Below the pieces are notes generated by a model. That model saw nothing but the letters and a program-made list of their open reading frames with translations. It ran no database searches and had not been told where the DNA came from. Source: Fimbriimonadaceae bacterium (GTDB taxonomy: Bacteria; Armatimonadota; Fimbriimonadia; Fimbriimonadales; Fimbriimonadaceae). Taken from it: DNA of 64,000 nucleotides. The translations under genes and the position numbers were made by a program. Below, piece by piece: positions 17,090 to 25,136 of this stretch (position 1 is its first letter; each line of letters starts with the position of its first letter). The stretch spans positions 2,698,605 to 2,762,604 of the forward strand of contig JAHBTE010000001.1 in the NCBI GenBank assembly GCA_019638675.1. Reading direction: 5' to 3'.

Positions 17090-17207
17090 ACCACGCCCGA
17101 CCAACGTTCAGGAAATGATTGAGCGCACTAAGCGATTCGCGGTCGAAAAGGTGTTCATCCTCGCGATGATCGTGATGCTCAGTCTGTGGTTCTGGAACGC
17201 GCACTAA
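17070..17207 (+). CDS. Small single-pass membrane protein (45 aa)
   Basis: An ATG at 17070 opens a 45-codon frame overlapping the upstream gene by 20 bp. The product has a basic Pro-rich start (MPNPKPKPRPTNVQEMIER), then a predicted transmembrane helix (VFILAMIVMLSLWFW) and a two- to three-residue tail. The pairing with the preceding membrane-anchored protein suggests the two are co-translated and may interact. Its stop overlaps the stop of the convergent PLP enzyme by 4 bp. Unknown family; length is short, so comparison with relatives is needed to confirm it. Confidence 0.55.
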   Translation: MPNPKPKPRPTNVQEMIERTKRFAVEKVFILAMIVMLSLWFWNAH

Positions 17208-18358
17208 CGCAGGTGCGCAAAGCCTTGATCCAAATCAGCTTTCAAGTCTTCTATGTCTTCTAAGCCAAGATACAAGCGTACGACCCACTGCTCCTCGGGC
17301 CAATCCATGGGTTTGCCGTAGATCGGCACGGCAAGGCTTTCGAATCCACCCCAGCTCACGCCCATCTGGAAAATGTCCAGCGATTCAGCAAATTTAGCGA
17401 GCGCTTCATCGGCTTGGACTTTGGGTTTGAAAGTAATCAAGCTGTTATGCCCGGTTTGCTGAGACTCAATCAGTTCTCGTTGCGGATGATTCGGGTCTCC
17501 GGAGTAATAGATTTCCTCTACTTCTGGGCGTGTCTTCAGAAAGTCAAACATCAGAGCCCCCATCCGTTTGGCTTCATCCATCCGCAATCGCAGAGTTCGC
17601 ATCCCCCGGAGCATCAACCAGCTATCGAACGGCGCGAGTCTCCCGCCAAACCACTGGCCTTCACGCATAGCGATTTCTTCGCAGATTGCCTTGCTCGCGC
17701 AGAGTGCCCCGGCAACCACATCGCTGTGTCCGCAAAGGTATTTGGTTGCGCTATGAACTACGATATCCACCCCCATAGCGGCAGGATTCTGGAATAGCGG
17801 CGAACAGTTGCTGTTATCTGTGATCGTTTTGATTCCCTTCGCTTTCGCAATCGCGGTGATCGCTCGGAAGTCCTGGATTCTAAACAGAACACTACTGGGA
17901 GATTCGAGATAAATGAGCTTGGTATTGGGTTGGATTGCGGCCTCAATTTCGTCGGTATGGCCAACGACATAGGTTGTTTCCACTCCATAACCCGGCAGAT
18001 AGTCGGTCATGAACGAGCGGGTGGGGCCGTACGAAGTATCCACGCAAACAATGTGGTCACCAGCGCGGACACTATGCATGACCGCCGCGGTGATGGCGGC
18101 CATTCCGCTGGCAAAAACCATCGCGGATTCCGTTCCTTCAAGCATCGCCAGTTTCTTTTCGACGATGGTCATGTTGGGATTGCCGACGCGGGAGTAAACG
18201 TATCGTTCCTCCACGTTGGGGTCGGCGATCATCCCTTTGAGACTTGCGAGCGTATCGTGAACGAAAAGCGAGGTTTGGAAAATCGGCGGAGTCACAGCTC
18301 CCGCGTAGTGTTTTTCTTCGCCCAAATGTTGGAGGTGGGTTTCTTTGCCCCAAGTCAT
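17204..18358 (-). CDS. Cys/Met metabolism PLP-dependent enzyme (cystathionine beta-lyase-like)
   Basis: Fold-type I PLP enzyme of the trans-sulfuration family. Visible: YSRVGNPNMTIVEKKLAMLE (the YSRxxNPT phosphate-binding loop from the partner subunit), FASGMAAITAAV, TITDNSNCSPLFQNP (Asp binding the pyridine ring), and VVHSATKYLCGHSDVVAGAL with the Schiff-base Lys at about 206. Sequence alone does not separate cystathionine beta-lyase, gamma-synthase and methionine gamma-lyase; the DNSNCSPLFQ variant of DNTWAxP resembles MetC-like enzymes. 384 residues. Monocistronic; TAAAGT lies six bases upstream of the ATG. Confidence 0.85.
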   Translation of the reverse strand: MTWGKETHLQHLGEEKHYAGAVTPPIFQTSLFVHDTLASLKGMIADPNVEERYVYSRVGNPNMTIVEKKLAMLEGTESAMVFASGMAAITAAVMHSVRAGDHIVCVDTSYGPTRSFMTDYLPGYGVETTYVVGHTDEIEAAIQPNTKLIYLESPSSVLFRIQDFRAITAIAKAKGIKTITDNSNCSPLFQNPAAMGVDIVVHSATKYLCGHSDVVAGALCASKAICEEIAMREGQWFGGRLAPFDSWLMLRGMRTLRLRMDEAKRMGALMFDFLKTRPEVEEIYYSGDPNHPQRELIESQQTGHNSLITFKPKVQADEALAKFAESLDIFQMGVSWGGFESLAVPIYGKPMDWPEEQWVVRLYLGLEDIEDLKADLDQGFAHLR

Positions 18359-18364
18359 TCGCAG

Positions 18365-18370
18365 ACTTTA
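18365..18370 (-). promoter_or_regulatory. Putative leaderless -10 box (TAAAGT) for the PLP enzyme
   Basis: TAAAGT on the minus strand, six bases from the ATG at 18358, no Shine-Dalgarno. Identical hexamer and spacing to the epimerase gene at 3063. Confidence 0.4.
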
Positions 18371-18429
18371 CCGAAACCAGCAACGGGTCGCGCCTCGTCT
18401 ATGGAATTAATAGGGAGAGAGACAGATTT

Positions 18430-19653
18430 ATGATCAGCGCAATCTTAGCTACACTTGTCGGTCAGAGCTCGGCACCAGAAAAACTGGATTGGCAGACTTT
18501 CCCGCAAATCAAAGCTCACGCTTCGCTCAAAGCGAGCGATTTGGTTTTTCAAAGTCTAGATTGGCGCACAAGAATTTTTGACGGAGTCGTGGACGGTCAG
18601 AAGCAAGATAAGCCGATTTTGATGTGGCTCTATTTCGGTGATCCCCGCGGGCATTGCTGACAAAACGGAGCTAAAACCAGACAGTTTGTCTGGACTCGCC
18701 CCGACATCGCCCAATACGTCAGCCAGAACTTGATTCCCATCGCCGCGAACGACGTGGATTACCGAGAAAACCCGGACACGCAAAACTGGGAGCATCGGCT
18801 GGTTACCAAAATGTTCTCGGTATCCAGCGAAGGGATTTTCCAAGGCATATACGTGGGTACACCGTCTGGCAAACTTCTCGCACGATGCAACGCAGGCTGG
18901 CCCGATCCCGATGCTAGCGAGACGCTCAACAACATCAAAAAAGCGGTTGCTAAGTATTACGCGATGCCTAAATCCGAGCGACTGCTGTCGAATCTGCCCA
19001 ACCCGGCGACTGACCGGCTGAAGTTCAAAGAGGATCAGTTCACCAAACCCAAAGGCACGCTTGACTTGAGGGTGACAAAACGTGGTTACGCTTACCCAGG
19101 CATGACAACATTTGACGAACGGCACCCAATGTTTTTTGGCATCGACCGACTGTGGTTCAAACCATCCGAACTCCAAACTTTGTTGCCTGGTTCGCTGACG
19201 GTTGGCTCATCGAAGCAAGTCACCGGGCCGATGCGCACGCGCTGGGTGTTGCACAACCACATGCAAAAAGCGGCAAGTGCGTGGGATGAACCTCATATCC
19301 AAGTCGGAAACTTCACGAGCACAATCACAGAAGTGAGCGGCTCAAAAGTCAATTTGGAAATCAAAGCACACTACGAACTCAAAGCAAACACGCAATGGAA
19401 CACAGGTTCTTATCGCGGCGATCTGCTGGGCAAGCTGACTATTGATTCGCGAACATTGGAATGCTCTGCGTTTGAAGCAACGATGTTTGGTCGTTCTACG
19501 CTCGGCAAATTGCTTCCGAACGCCCATGCAGGTGACCCATCGCAAATGGTGGCGAGCTATATCACCATCAATCCGCAAACCGATGCCGACGACAACATGG
19601 TTCCCAGCAACTGGATGTGGGGATACGGATTAAATTGGTGCCAGACGCGGTAA
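18430..19653 (+). CDS. Candidate selenoprotein: thioredoxin-like protein with in-frame TGA (Cys-Sec)
   Basis: One reading frame of 408 codons is broken only by TGA at 18658-18660 (codon 77). Before it lies a short hydrophobic start (MISAILATLVGQSSA) and a thioredoxin-like strand, ILMWLYFGDPRGHC; after it the frame continues QNGAKTRQFVWTRPDIAQYV...LIPIAANDVDY, the order expected around a thioredoxin active site. The TGA directly follows TGC, giving Cys-Sec at the redox position. A 7-bp hairpin with a GTT loop begins 16 nt after the TGA. Residues about 190-407 form a beta-rich domain of unknown family. The start has AGGGAGAG upstream. If the host lacks selABD machinery, this is instead a recent nonsense mutation or a two-part gene with restart near 18730. 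Confidence 0.65.
18677..18693 (+). other. Candidate bacterial SECIS hairpin
   Basis: CCAGACA-gtt-TGTCTGG: a perfect 7-bp stem whose 3-nt loop begins with G, located 16 nt (stem) and 23 nt (loop) after the in-frame TGA. An outer GAG/CTC pairing (18668-18670 with 18695-18697) could extend it. Known bacterial SECIS hairpins lie immediately 3' of the UGA inside the coding sequence, with a G at the start of the apical loop. Confidence 0.6.
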
Positions 19654-19658
19654 GCAAC

Positions 19659-20564
19659 TTAACGGTTTAGATCGCTGAGAGCCAGGTGAAGTTTAGGATA
19701 GAGGAAATTGAATCCGTTTGCCTGCGCGATCACCGGATGCACCCGTTGCCCTTGCAGAATCAGCGCGCCTTCTTTGCCAATGGCACTGGTTGCTAAGTTG
19801 ATCAGGAACGGTGGGGCGGGTGGAACAGGCGGGCGGCCTAAGTCTTCGCGCATCGCTTCCATGAGGTCGCCGTTGGTGACTGGGTTCGGTGCGGTCGCAT
19901 TGATCGGCCCTTCTAACCCGGAGTTTAATGACCAGACCATCATGCGAACCAGATCATCTACATGAATCCAGCTGACCCATTGTTTGCCATTGCCCGCCGC
20001 GCCCCCAAGAAACTTCTCAGTGATTGACTTGAGAACCGGGTACATCCCGCTCTCTTTGCCGAGCACGATGCCCGTACGAATTGCAACCTTTCGGGTTTTG
20101 GGCAAGAAGTGTTCAAAAATAGAGGATTCCCATTTCAGGCAAGTTTCAGGCAGAAAACCAGTGCCGGCGGCAGAACTTTCAGAAAGCATCTCGTCGCCTC
20201 GGTCGCCGTAGAAACCGATCGCGCTTGAATTCACCCACACGCGGGGAGGAGTTTTGCTGGCCTTGATTGCTTCGGCGAATACGCAGGTCGAATCCACCCG
20301 CGACTGAACGATGACTTTTTTGTAGTCGTCCGTCCATTTTTTTTCAATGGGTGCTCCAGTCAAGTTGAATACGGCATCGGCGCCCTCAAACTCTTTCACC
20401 CAGTCGCCTAACGATTTAGCGTCCCACTTAACCTCACGGTACTTGGCCCCCGCATCTGGCGAACGAGTTAGAACCGCTACTTCGTATCCAGACTTTTCAA
20501 GTTCGTTTGCTAAATGATTTCCAATAAACCCAGAGCCGCCCCCAATGACCGCCTTCTTACTCAT
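19659..20564 (-). CDS. TIGR01777-family SDR epimerase-like protein (YfcH-like)
   Basis: 301-residue extended-SDR-like protein of the TIGR01777/SDR39U1 group. N-terminal VIGGGSGFIGNHLANELEKSGYEV is the NAD(P)-binding motif; FNLTGAPIEKKWTDDYKKVIVQSRVDST and VNSSAIGFYGDRGDEMLSE are the two best signatures of this family, followed by RTGIVLGKESG and QWVSWIHVDD. Its substrate is unknown; some relatives sit near cell-division or envelope genes. It overlaps ubiX by 8 bp, so the two are probably co-transcribed, ubiX first. Confidence 0.88.
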   Translation of the reverse strand: MSKKAVIGGGSGFIGNHLANELEKSGYEVAVLTRSPDAGAKYREVKWDAKSLGDWVKEFEGADAVFNLTGAPIEKKWTDDYKKVIVQSRVDSTCVFAEAIKASKTPPRVWVNSSAIGFYGDRGDEMLSESSAAGTGFLPETCLKWESSIFEHFLPKTRKVAIRTGIVLGKESGMYPVLKSITEKFLGGAAGNGKQWVSWIHVDDLVRMMVWSLNSGLEGPINATAPNPVTNGDLMEAMREDLGRPPVPPAPPFLINLATSAIGKEGALILQGQRVHPVIAQANGFNFLYPKLHLALSDLNR

Positions 20565-21159
20565 CTTCTTGCATCCACTGCCCTACTATTTTTTGTTCTA
20601 CGCCAAGTTGCTGCAGAATTCTTGCGACAACTGTGTCGGCTAAATCCTCCAAACATTTTGGGTTTTGATACCAGGCAGGGCTAGCGGGGAGAATGGTTGC
20701 TCCTGCTTCGGCCAGTTGGGTCATGTTGCGGAGGTGGATCAGGTTCCACGGCATTTCGCGTGGAACGACAATCAGTGGCCGTTTTTCTTTGAGGCAAACG
20801 TCGGCACTGCGAGTGAGAAGGTCGTTACTAACTCCGTTAGCAATCCGCCCAACCGTGCCCATACTGCAAGGCACAATGACCATCCCATCGTGGCGAAAAC
20901 TTCCGCTCGCTGGAGGTGTAAAGTAGTTTTTTTCGTCTAAAAGTTTAATATTTCCAAACGATTCACCGAGCCAAAGTTTGGTGTCGAAATTTGTGCGGTT
21001 GATTGTGACGCCGAGTTCTGTGATGGCAACGTCAATGGCCTGATTACTGAGCATCAGGAACACTTCGTCCCAATGCTTTGCCGCGTGCACCAAGAACCGC
21101 TGGGCGTAGATTGCCCCACTCGCTCCCGTCACGCCCACTACTATCCGCCCTGTGCTCAT
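20557..21159 (-). CDS. ubiX: Flavin prenyltransferase UbiX
   Basis: Makes prenylated FMN from FMN and dimethylallyl phosphate, the cofactor of UbiD-type decarboxylases. GRIVVGVTGASGAIYAQRFL (FMN-binding GASGA) starts the protein, with VIVPCSMGTVGRIANGVSNDLLTRSADV (the conserved PCSM and the NLLxRAADV-like region) and PLIVVPREMPWNLIHLRNM (the PREMP motif) further on. 200 residues, usual length. A UbiD partner is not in the window. Menaquinone or ubiquinone biosynthesis is the likeliest user; the amidohydrolase at 35068-36225 may belong to the futalosine route, which would be consistent. Confidence 0.93.
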   Translation of the reverse strand: MSTGRIVVGVTGASGAIYAQRFLVHAAKHWDEVFLMLSNQAIDVAITELGVTINRTNFDTKLWLGESFGNIKLLDEKNYFTPPASGSFRHDGMVIVPCSMGTVGRIANGVSNDLLTRSADVCLKEKRPLIVVPREMPWNLIHLRNMTQLAEAGATILPASPAWYQNPKCLEDLADTVVARILQQLGVEQKIVGQWMQEDE

Positions 21160-21212
21160 CGCTGATCTATTCTACGCGAACTGAATTGAATGTAAATCAC
21201 TTGCCTAATGTT

Positions 21213-21686
21213 CTATCTACTTGTACGGTTTTCGAACAACCCGCCAGTGAGTAGTACCTTAGCAATGGAATCAATTTCGTCGAACAATTTTCTGGCATTT
21301 TCTTCGGACATTTCTTTAAACAGAGCCTGTACTGTGGGAACCCCCGTTAAATTTGATATTCCAAACTTAAGAGAAGGAAGTCTTGCGATAATGATTTCTC
21401 TTCGAGTCTGATCGTCATTCGCAAATATTCGCGCTTCTTGGTCTAGCTTAGCGACCCGCTTTTGAGTTCCCCACTTCTCGTTATACAGAATCACTATTGC
21501 CCAGGGCATCAGGTAGGCAAGCATGACTACAATGAAATAGGGACTCCCCTGCATGAATATGCCTAGGATCACGACCCCAAAGCTCCCAGCATAGCTAGAG
21601 AACCTTGTGAACTTCCTCTCAGACATGGCTCTTGACACTATGGATTTATAAACTGCCACCTGAAAAGGCTCAGTTTGGTTGCTCAT
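21213..21686 (-). CDS. Two-TM membrane protein of unknown function, paralogue B
   Basis: 157 residues from the ATG at 21686, which forms an ATGA overlap with the upstream gene's stop. Two transmembrane helices (about 35-75, GVVILGIFMQGSPYFIVVMLAYLMPWAIVIL) are followed by a soluble helical C-terminal domain RREIIIARLPSLKFGISNLTGVPTVQALF ... ARKLFDEIDS. The domain layout and spacing match the gene immediately upstream, suggesting tandem duplication. A+T rich compared with ubiX. No recognised family. Confidence 0.55.
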   Translation of the reverse strand: MSNQTEPFQVAVYKSIVSRAMSERKFTRFSSYAGSFGVVILGIFMQGSPYFIVVMLAYLMPWAIVILYNEKWGTQKRVAKLDQEARIFANDDQTRREIIIARLPSLKFGISNLTGVPTVQALFKEMSEENARKLFDEIDSIAKVLLTGGLFENRTSR

Positions 21687-22162
21687 TCCGTGTTCTCTTC
21701 CATTTGATTTGCCAATATCCATTTGCGATCAGAAGTATTTAGAGTTTCAAAAAGCAACTTTGAGGAATCATCATTTAGCCGCGAATAAAGCTCAGTGACA
21801 ACTTTGCTCCCCGAAGGTATTGATACTTCGCTATTGAGAAACTGTATTCGCAGACTAATCATCTTGACGGCCTCTTCGTCAGTCCAAACTTTCGTTAACA
21901 AATCCATTTCAAAATTCGTCAAATCCTTTTTTGACAACGCGCGGATGAAGAATCCCATAGATCCCAACCAAAGTCCGACACCCATAAATATGAAAATTTT
22001 AGTAACCGATTCAGGAACTGGCTTTAAGGACGCTAATCCAACACTAATCAACACAAAGGTCATGAGAATTGCAAATGGAACCCAGCGGCTTAGCGCTAGT
22101 GTTCTTTTTGATCGGTTTAGTAACTGCTTATACTCTTGATTTACTTTTTCAAAATTATTCAT
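21683..22162 (-). CDS. Two-TM membrane protein of unknown function, paralogue A
   Basis: 159 residues, two transmembrane helices (about 25-70, WVPFAILMTFVLISVGLAS and IFIFMGVGLWLGSMGFFI), then a soluble part VKMISLRIQFLNSEVSIPSGSKVVTELYSRL...SKLLFETLNTSDRK. Positions of the helices, an I-x-R-x-x-F/L-x stretch and a terminal LFxxx[NL]xS resemble the downstream protein. Coupled to it by ATGA. First gene of the pair, divergent from the GH20 enzyme with a 50-bp spacer. Unknown function. Confidence 0.55.
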   Translation of the reverse strand: MNNFEKVNQEYKQLLNRSKRTLALSRWVPFAILMTFVLISVGLASLKPVPESVTKIFIFMGVGLWLGSMGFFIRALSKKDLTNFEMDLLTKVWTDEEAVKMISLRIQFLNSEVSIPSGSKVVTELYSRLNDDSSKLLFETLNTSDRKWILANQMEENTE

Positions 22163-22202
22163 TAGATTCTAATGGTGCCCGACTGGTTTGAGTTTAACCC
22201 AG

Positions 22203-22208
22203 TATCCT
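22203..22208 (+). promoter_or_regulatory. Putative leaderless -10 box (TATCCT) for the GH20 gene
   Basis: TATCCT ends six bases before the ATG at 22215. No Shine-Dalgarno. Supports the ATG over the TTG at 22188. Confidence 0.35.
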
Positions 22209-22214
22209 TCGACC

Positions 22215-23717
22215 ATGCTCAAAATATGGATGGTTGACTTTGCACGAGAGCAGTCCCCGACTCTCGATCACCTGTACCATTACGCAACCATCGCCCAACG
22301 TTCAGGATACGATGCGCTTGGACTTTATTTAGAGCATCGGTTCGCATTTGCCGCGACTCCATGGAGCCATGGCAAGGGGGCGATCACTCCCTCTCAGATT
22401 GAGCACTTGCAGGCCGAATTTCCTTCTCTGCAAATCATTCCGTTCATCAATCTGCTCGGGCACTTTGAAGGATTCCTTTACACAGAAGAAGGCCGCGAGT
22501 ATCGCGAAGAAACCTTTTCAGGGTTGCAGGCTTGCCCCAGCAATCCACAATTCGTTTCGCTCTGCGAACAGATTATTGACGAGACGATTGCAATTTTCAA
22601 ATCAAATATTATTCATATCGGCGGAGACGAAACCGCCCAACTCGGAAAATGCCCGCGATGCCAAGAGCGTATGAAAGGCCAAGCTGAGGACGAGAAAGGC
22701 TGGCTTTACCGAGAACATTTTTCGCCGTTGCTCCAGCGTGTAATTGACTCGGGTCGGCGACCAGCTATCTGGGGAGATATGTTTCTGGAGCGTCCGGACG
22801 CTCTCAAAAACATTCCAACAAATACTTTGATTTTCGATTGGCAATACGAAAATGGGGTCAAAGAAACGGCAACCAAGTTCGCGGGATTCGATGTAATCGC
22901 CTGCCCCACTACCGCCGTTTACAATGCGGCTTGGATGCACATCGAGCGCACCGAAAATAATGTCCGTCAGTGCGCCCAAGATGCCCACGACATGGAACAT
23001 GCCGGGTTCTGCTTGACCACTTGGGAGCAGACCCTACTAAACCCGTACGATTCGATCTTCCCCGCCGTGGAGTGGGCCAGCGCGGTCGCAGATAATCCGG
23101 CTTGGGAGACTTCGTTAGTTGATTCGTTTGGAGAAGCCAAAGAGTGGGCAATGGCGCTCGGAATTGAACTCGAAAAAATGGGCGGAGTCTGGGCAGCAAG
23201 TGGTCACCGCCACAAGCTCAAGTGCCGACTACTCCTGGCAGGAAACCCCTTTCTGGCTTGGTTACACCATCGCGACGAGGTGCAGAACGGGCGAGATAAG
23301 GAACTGCTTCTCATCATAGAAAAATCTATTCATCACGCACCAAACGAAGAGTGCAAAAATGTTTCACTTGCTCTGCGGGCAATGGTTGAAGCTTTGATGA
23401 TCATGTACGAAGCGCACAAGCACTATGCGGCTCGTCAGCCAGATGCCGCCATTAGCAAACTCGCTCCGATGCGCTACTTGTTTGAATCTCTCGCCAAACT
23501 GGCGAAACAAAACCATGAGCGAATTGGCGGATCACTTGCCGATATTGAACGTTGCAAAATCGCCAAGCGACACGTTGAAATCTGCATCCAGCGCATCCGC
23601 GATTATGGAAACGGCGAACTCGGCTATCTGCCGGCTTTCGAGGTTTTGACTAACCACCGCTTTACTCCGCACGATCAGGCGTGCTGGTGGCTGGTAAACA
23701 AATGGGCTAACGAATAA
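22215..23717 (+). CDS. GH20 beta-N-acetylhexosaminidase-like enzyme
   Basis: 500-residue protein without signal peptide, so probably cytoplasmic. It is built on a TIM barrel: LQIIPFINLLGHFEGFLY, then NIIHIGGDETAQLGKC with the GH20 catalytic Asp-Glu pair (HIGGDE, about residues 137-138), RPAIWGDMFL, and FCLTTWEQTLLNPYD. GH20 enzymes remove terminal N-acetylhexosamine by substrate-assisted catalysis. The N-terminal GH20b domain usual in the family is absent, and a long helical C-terminus (about 310-500) follows the barrel. Convergent with the MocR-like regulator (11-bp overlap). A role in amino-sugar recycling is plausible. Confidence 0.8.
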   Translation: MLKIWMVDFAREQSPTLDHLYHYATIAQRSGYDALGLYLEHRFAFAATPWSHGKGAITPSQIEHLQAEFPSLQIIPFINLLGHFEGFLYTEEGREYREETFSGLQACPSNPQFVSLCEQIIDETIAIFKSNIIHIGGDETAQLGKCPRCQERMKGQAEDEKGWLYREHFSPLLQRVIDSGRRPAIWGDMFLERPDALKNIPTNTLIFDWQYENGVKETATKFAGFDVIACPTTAVYNAAWMHIERTENNVRQCAQDAHDMEHAGFCLTTWEQTLLNPYDSIFPAVEWASAVADNPAWETSLVDSFGEAKEWAMALGIELEKMGGVWAASGHRHKLKCRLLLAGNPFLAWLHHRDEVQNGRDKELLLIIEKSIHHAPNEECKNVSLALRAMVEALMIMYEAHKHYAARQPDAAISKLAPMRYLFESLAKLAKQNHERIGGSLADIERCKIAKRHVEICIQRIRDYGNGELGYLPAFEVLTNHRFTPHDQACWWLVNKWANE

Positions 23718-25113
23718 CTGACTTGTTAATTGCCCTCGCAAGCCGTTCAGCCGCATCTTCGATTTCGCCCAACTTGATGTTGTTGAATAGCAATCGTAGG
23801 TTGACGAAATTTTCGGGATTAAAGCAAATATATTCGTTCGGAACAACCGCGACGTTCTCCGCTAAAGCATTCCTAAATAGCTCGGGGGCATCCGGCTTGC
23901 GCGGGAAACGAATTGTCATCCCGTGGCCTCCCTCGGCACGAAACACATTTACTTCTGAATGAACGTGTGCGCGGAGCGCGTGATACAAGCGTTGGGAGCG
24001 TTGACCAAATTCGGCTCTGCACTTTTCAAGGTGTCGCTGAAAATTCTTATTCAGGTATCGGGCCAATGCCAACTGGCTAATCCGCGACATTCCTTCCTGT
24101 CCGATCTGAGGACGACGCAACAAATCGTTGATTTCGGGCGGAACCGAAAGGGCCGTGCACTGAACTGTGTCGGCGGTTAAAACGGGCAAAGAAATCGTAA
24201 ACCACGCATTGACGCCTTTTGGCAGTGGAGGCAGTACCTTTCTAGTCGTGTGGTGCATTAGCCCGATTCCTACCGACAAGAGCAACGAAATACCCTTAGC
24301 CTTTGCAACCTCGTAGAGTCGAGTCAACAATGCGTCGGGCCAGCCAACCCCGGTCATAAATCCGTAATGGGGGCAAGCTAAAACTCCATGCACGTTTTCT
24401 TTTTCTATGAGTTCTGTCAGCTGATCAGGATTCATCCGACTTGGATCAATGCCAATGGCTCTAATTCCTTCCTGCTTTAGAACTTGCTTAAGCAAAATCC
24501 CCCAAGGCTCATCGACGAGGATTGTTTCTCCCGGATCAACCGCAAAGTGCAAAAACGTATCTAGCGTTCTGCTGCCGGTGTTGATTACGATCTCATCTGG
24601 ATCAAGATCCGCACCGAGTTCTTTGAACCAAGGAACGAACGCTTTTCGAAGTTCAAGCTCTCCGCCCCATTCGGCCATATACAAATTCCAATTGCTTTCT
24701 TGAGCAAGCATCATTTGATAGGCGAAATAGTCCTGTAAATCAATCAAAGAGCCATCGGGCATAGGCGTTGCAAACGATCTGATTTGTGCTTGGCGGCAGA
24801 TTTGCTCAAACCCAATGATCGGCCCATGATCGGCAAACTTTCCAAGATATTGCCGAGCTACGTCTCGATTGTTCAGCTCTGCGACAAAGGTGCCCGATCC
24901 AGGGTGGCTGGTGACGATGCCTTCATCACAAAGAATTGAATACGCTCGGTGAACAGTAAGCCGAGAAACACCGAGTGACTCTGCATATTTGCGAATCGGG
25001 GGCAGTCGGTCACCACTTTTGAGCCGTCCAGATACAATCTCGTTCCTTATATGAGTTGCAGCCTGCTCATATAAAGGATCCGTTGCAGAGATGAGTGGTT
25101 CGTAGCTCAACAC
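23707..25113 (-). CDS. MocR-type GntR/aminotransferase-like regulator with degenerate PLP site
   Basis: N-terminal GntR winged helix (about 10-80: PLYEQAATHIRNEIVSGRLKSGDRLPPIRKYAESLGVSRLTVHRAYSIL with pieces matching the family), then a fold-type I aminotransferase-like domain. IVINTGSRTLDTFLHFAVDPGETILVDEPWG is intact, but where MocR proteins have the EDDYD strand this one reads LLLSVGIG, and where TFSKTL carries the Schiff-base Lys it reads TISLPVL. The Asp, Tyr and Lys of the PLP site are therefore all missing. It probably binds a ligand without PLP chemistry. GTG start. Target genes unknown; it faces the GH20 gene. Confidence 0.8.
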   Translation of the reverse strand: MLSYEPLISATDPLYEQAATHIRNEIVSGRLKSGDRLPPIRKYAESLGVSRLTVHRAYSILCDEGIVTSHPGSGTFVAELNNRDVARQYLGKFADHGPIIGFEQICRQAQIRSFATPMPDGSLIDLQDYFAYQMMLAQESNWNLYMAEWGGELELRKAFVPWFKELGADLDPDEIVINTGSRTLDTFLHFAVDPGETILVDEPWGILLKQVLKQEGIRAIGIDPSRMNPDQLTELIEKENVHGVLACPHYGFMTGVGWPDALLTRLYEVAKAKGISLLLSVGIGLMHHTTRKVLPPLPKGVNAWFTISLPVLTADTVQCTALSVPPEINDLLRRPQIGQEGMSRISQLALARYLNKNFQRHLEKCRAEFGQRSQRLYHALRAHVHSEVNVFRAEGGHGMTIRFPRKPDAPELFRNALAENVAVVPNEYICFNPENFVNLRLLFNNIKLGEIEDAAERLARAINKSVIR

Positions 25114-25136
25114 TCATCTCTACTGGAAATCAATAA

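Noticed and set aside
18661-19653. Two separate genes (18430-18660 and 18730-19653) instead of one
   Set aside because: The frame is continuous across the TGA, the 23 codons between the stop and the next possible start (TTG) continue the thioredoxin-like fold, and no Shine-Dalgarno or promoter lies between.
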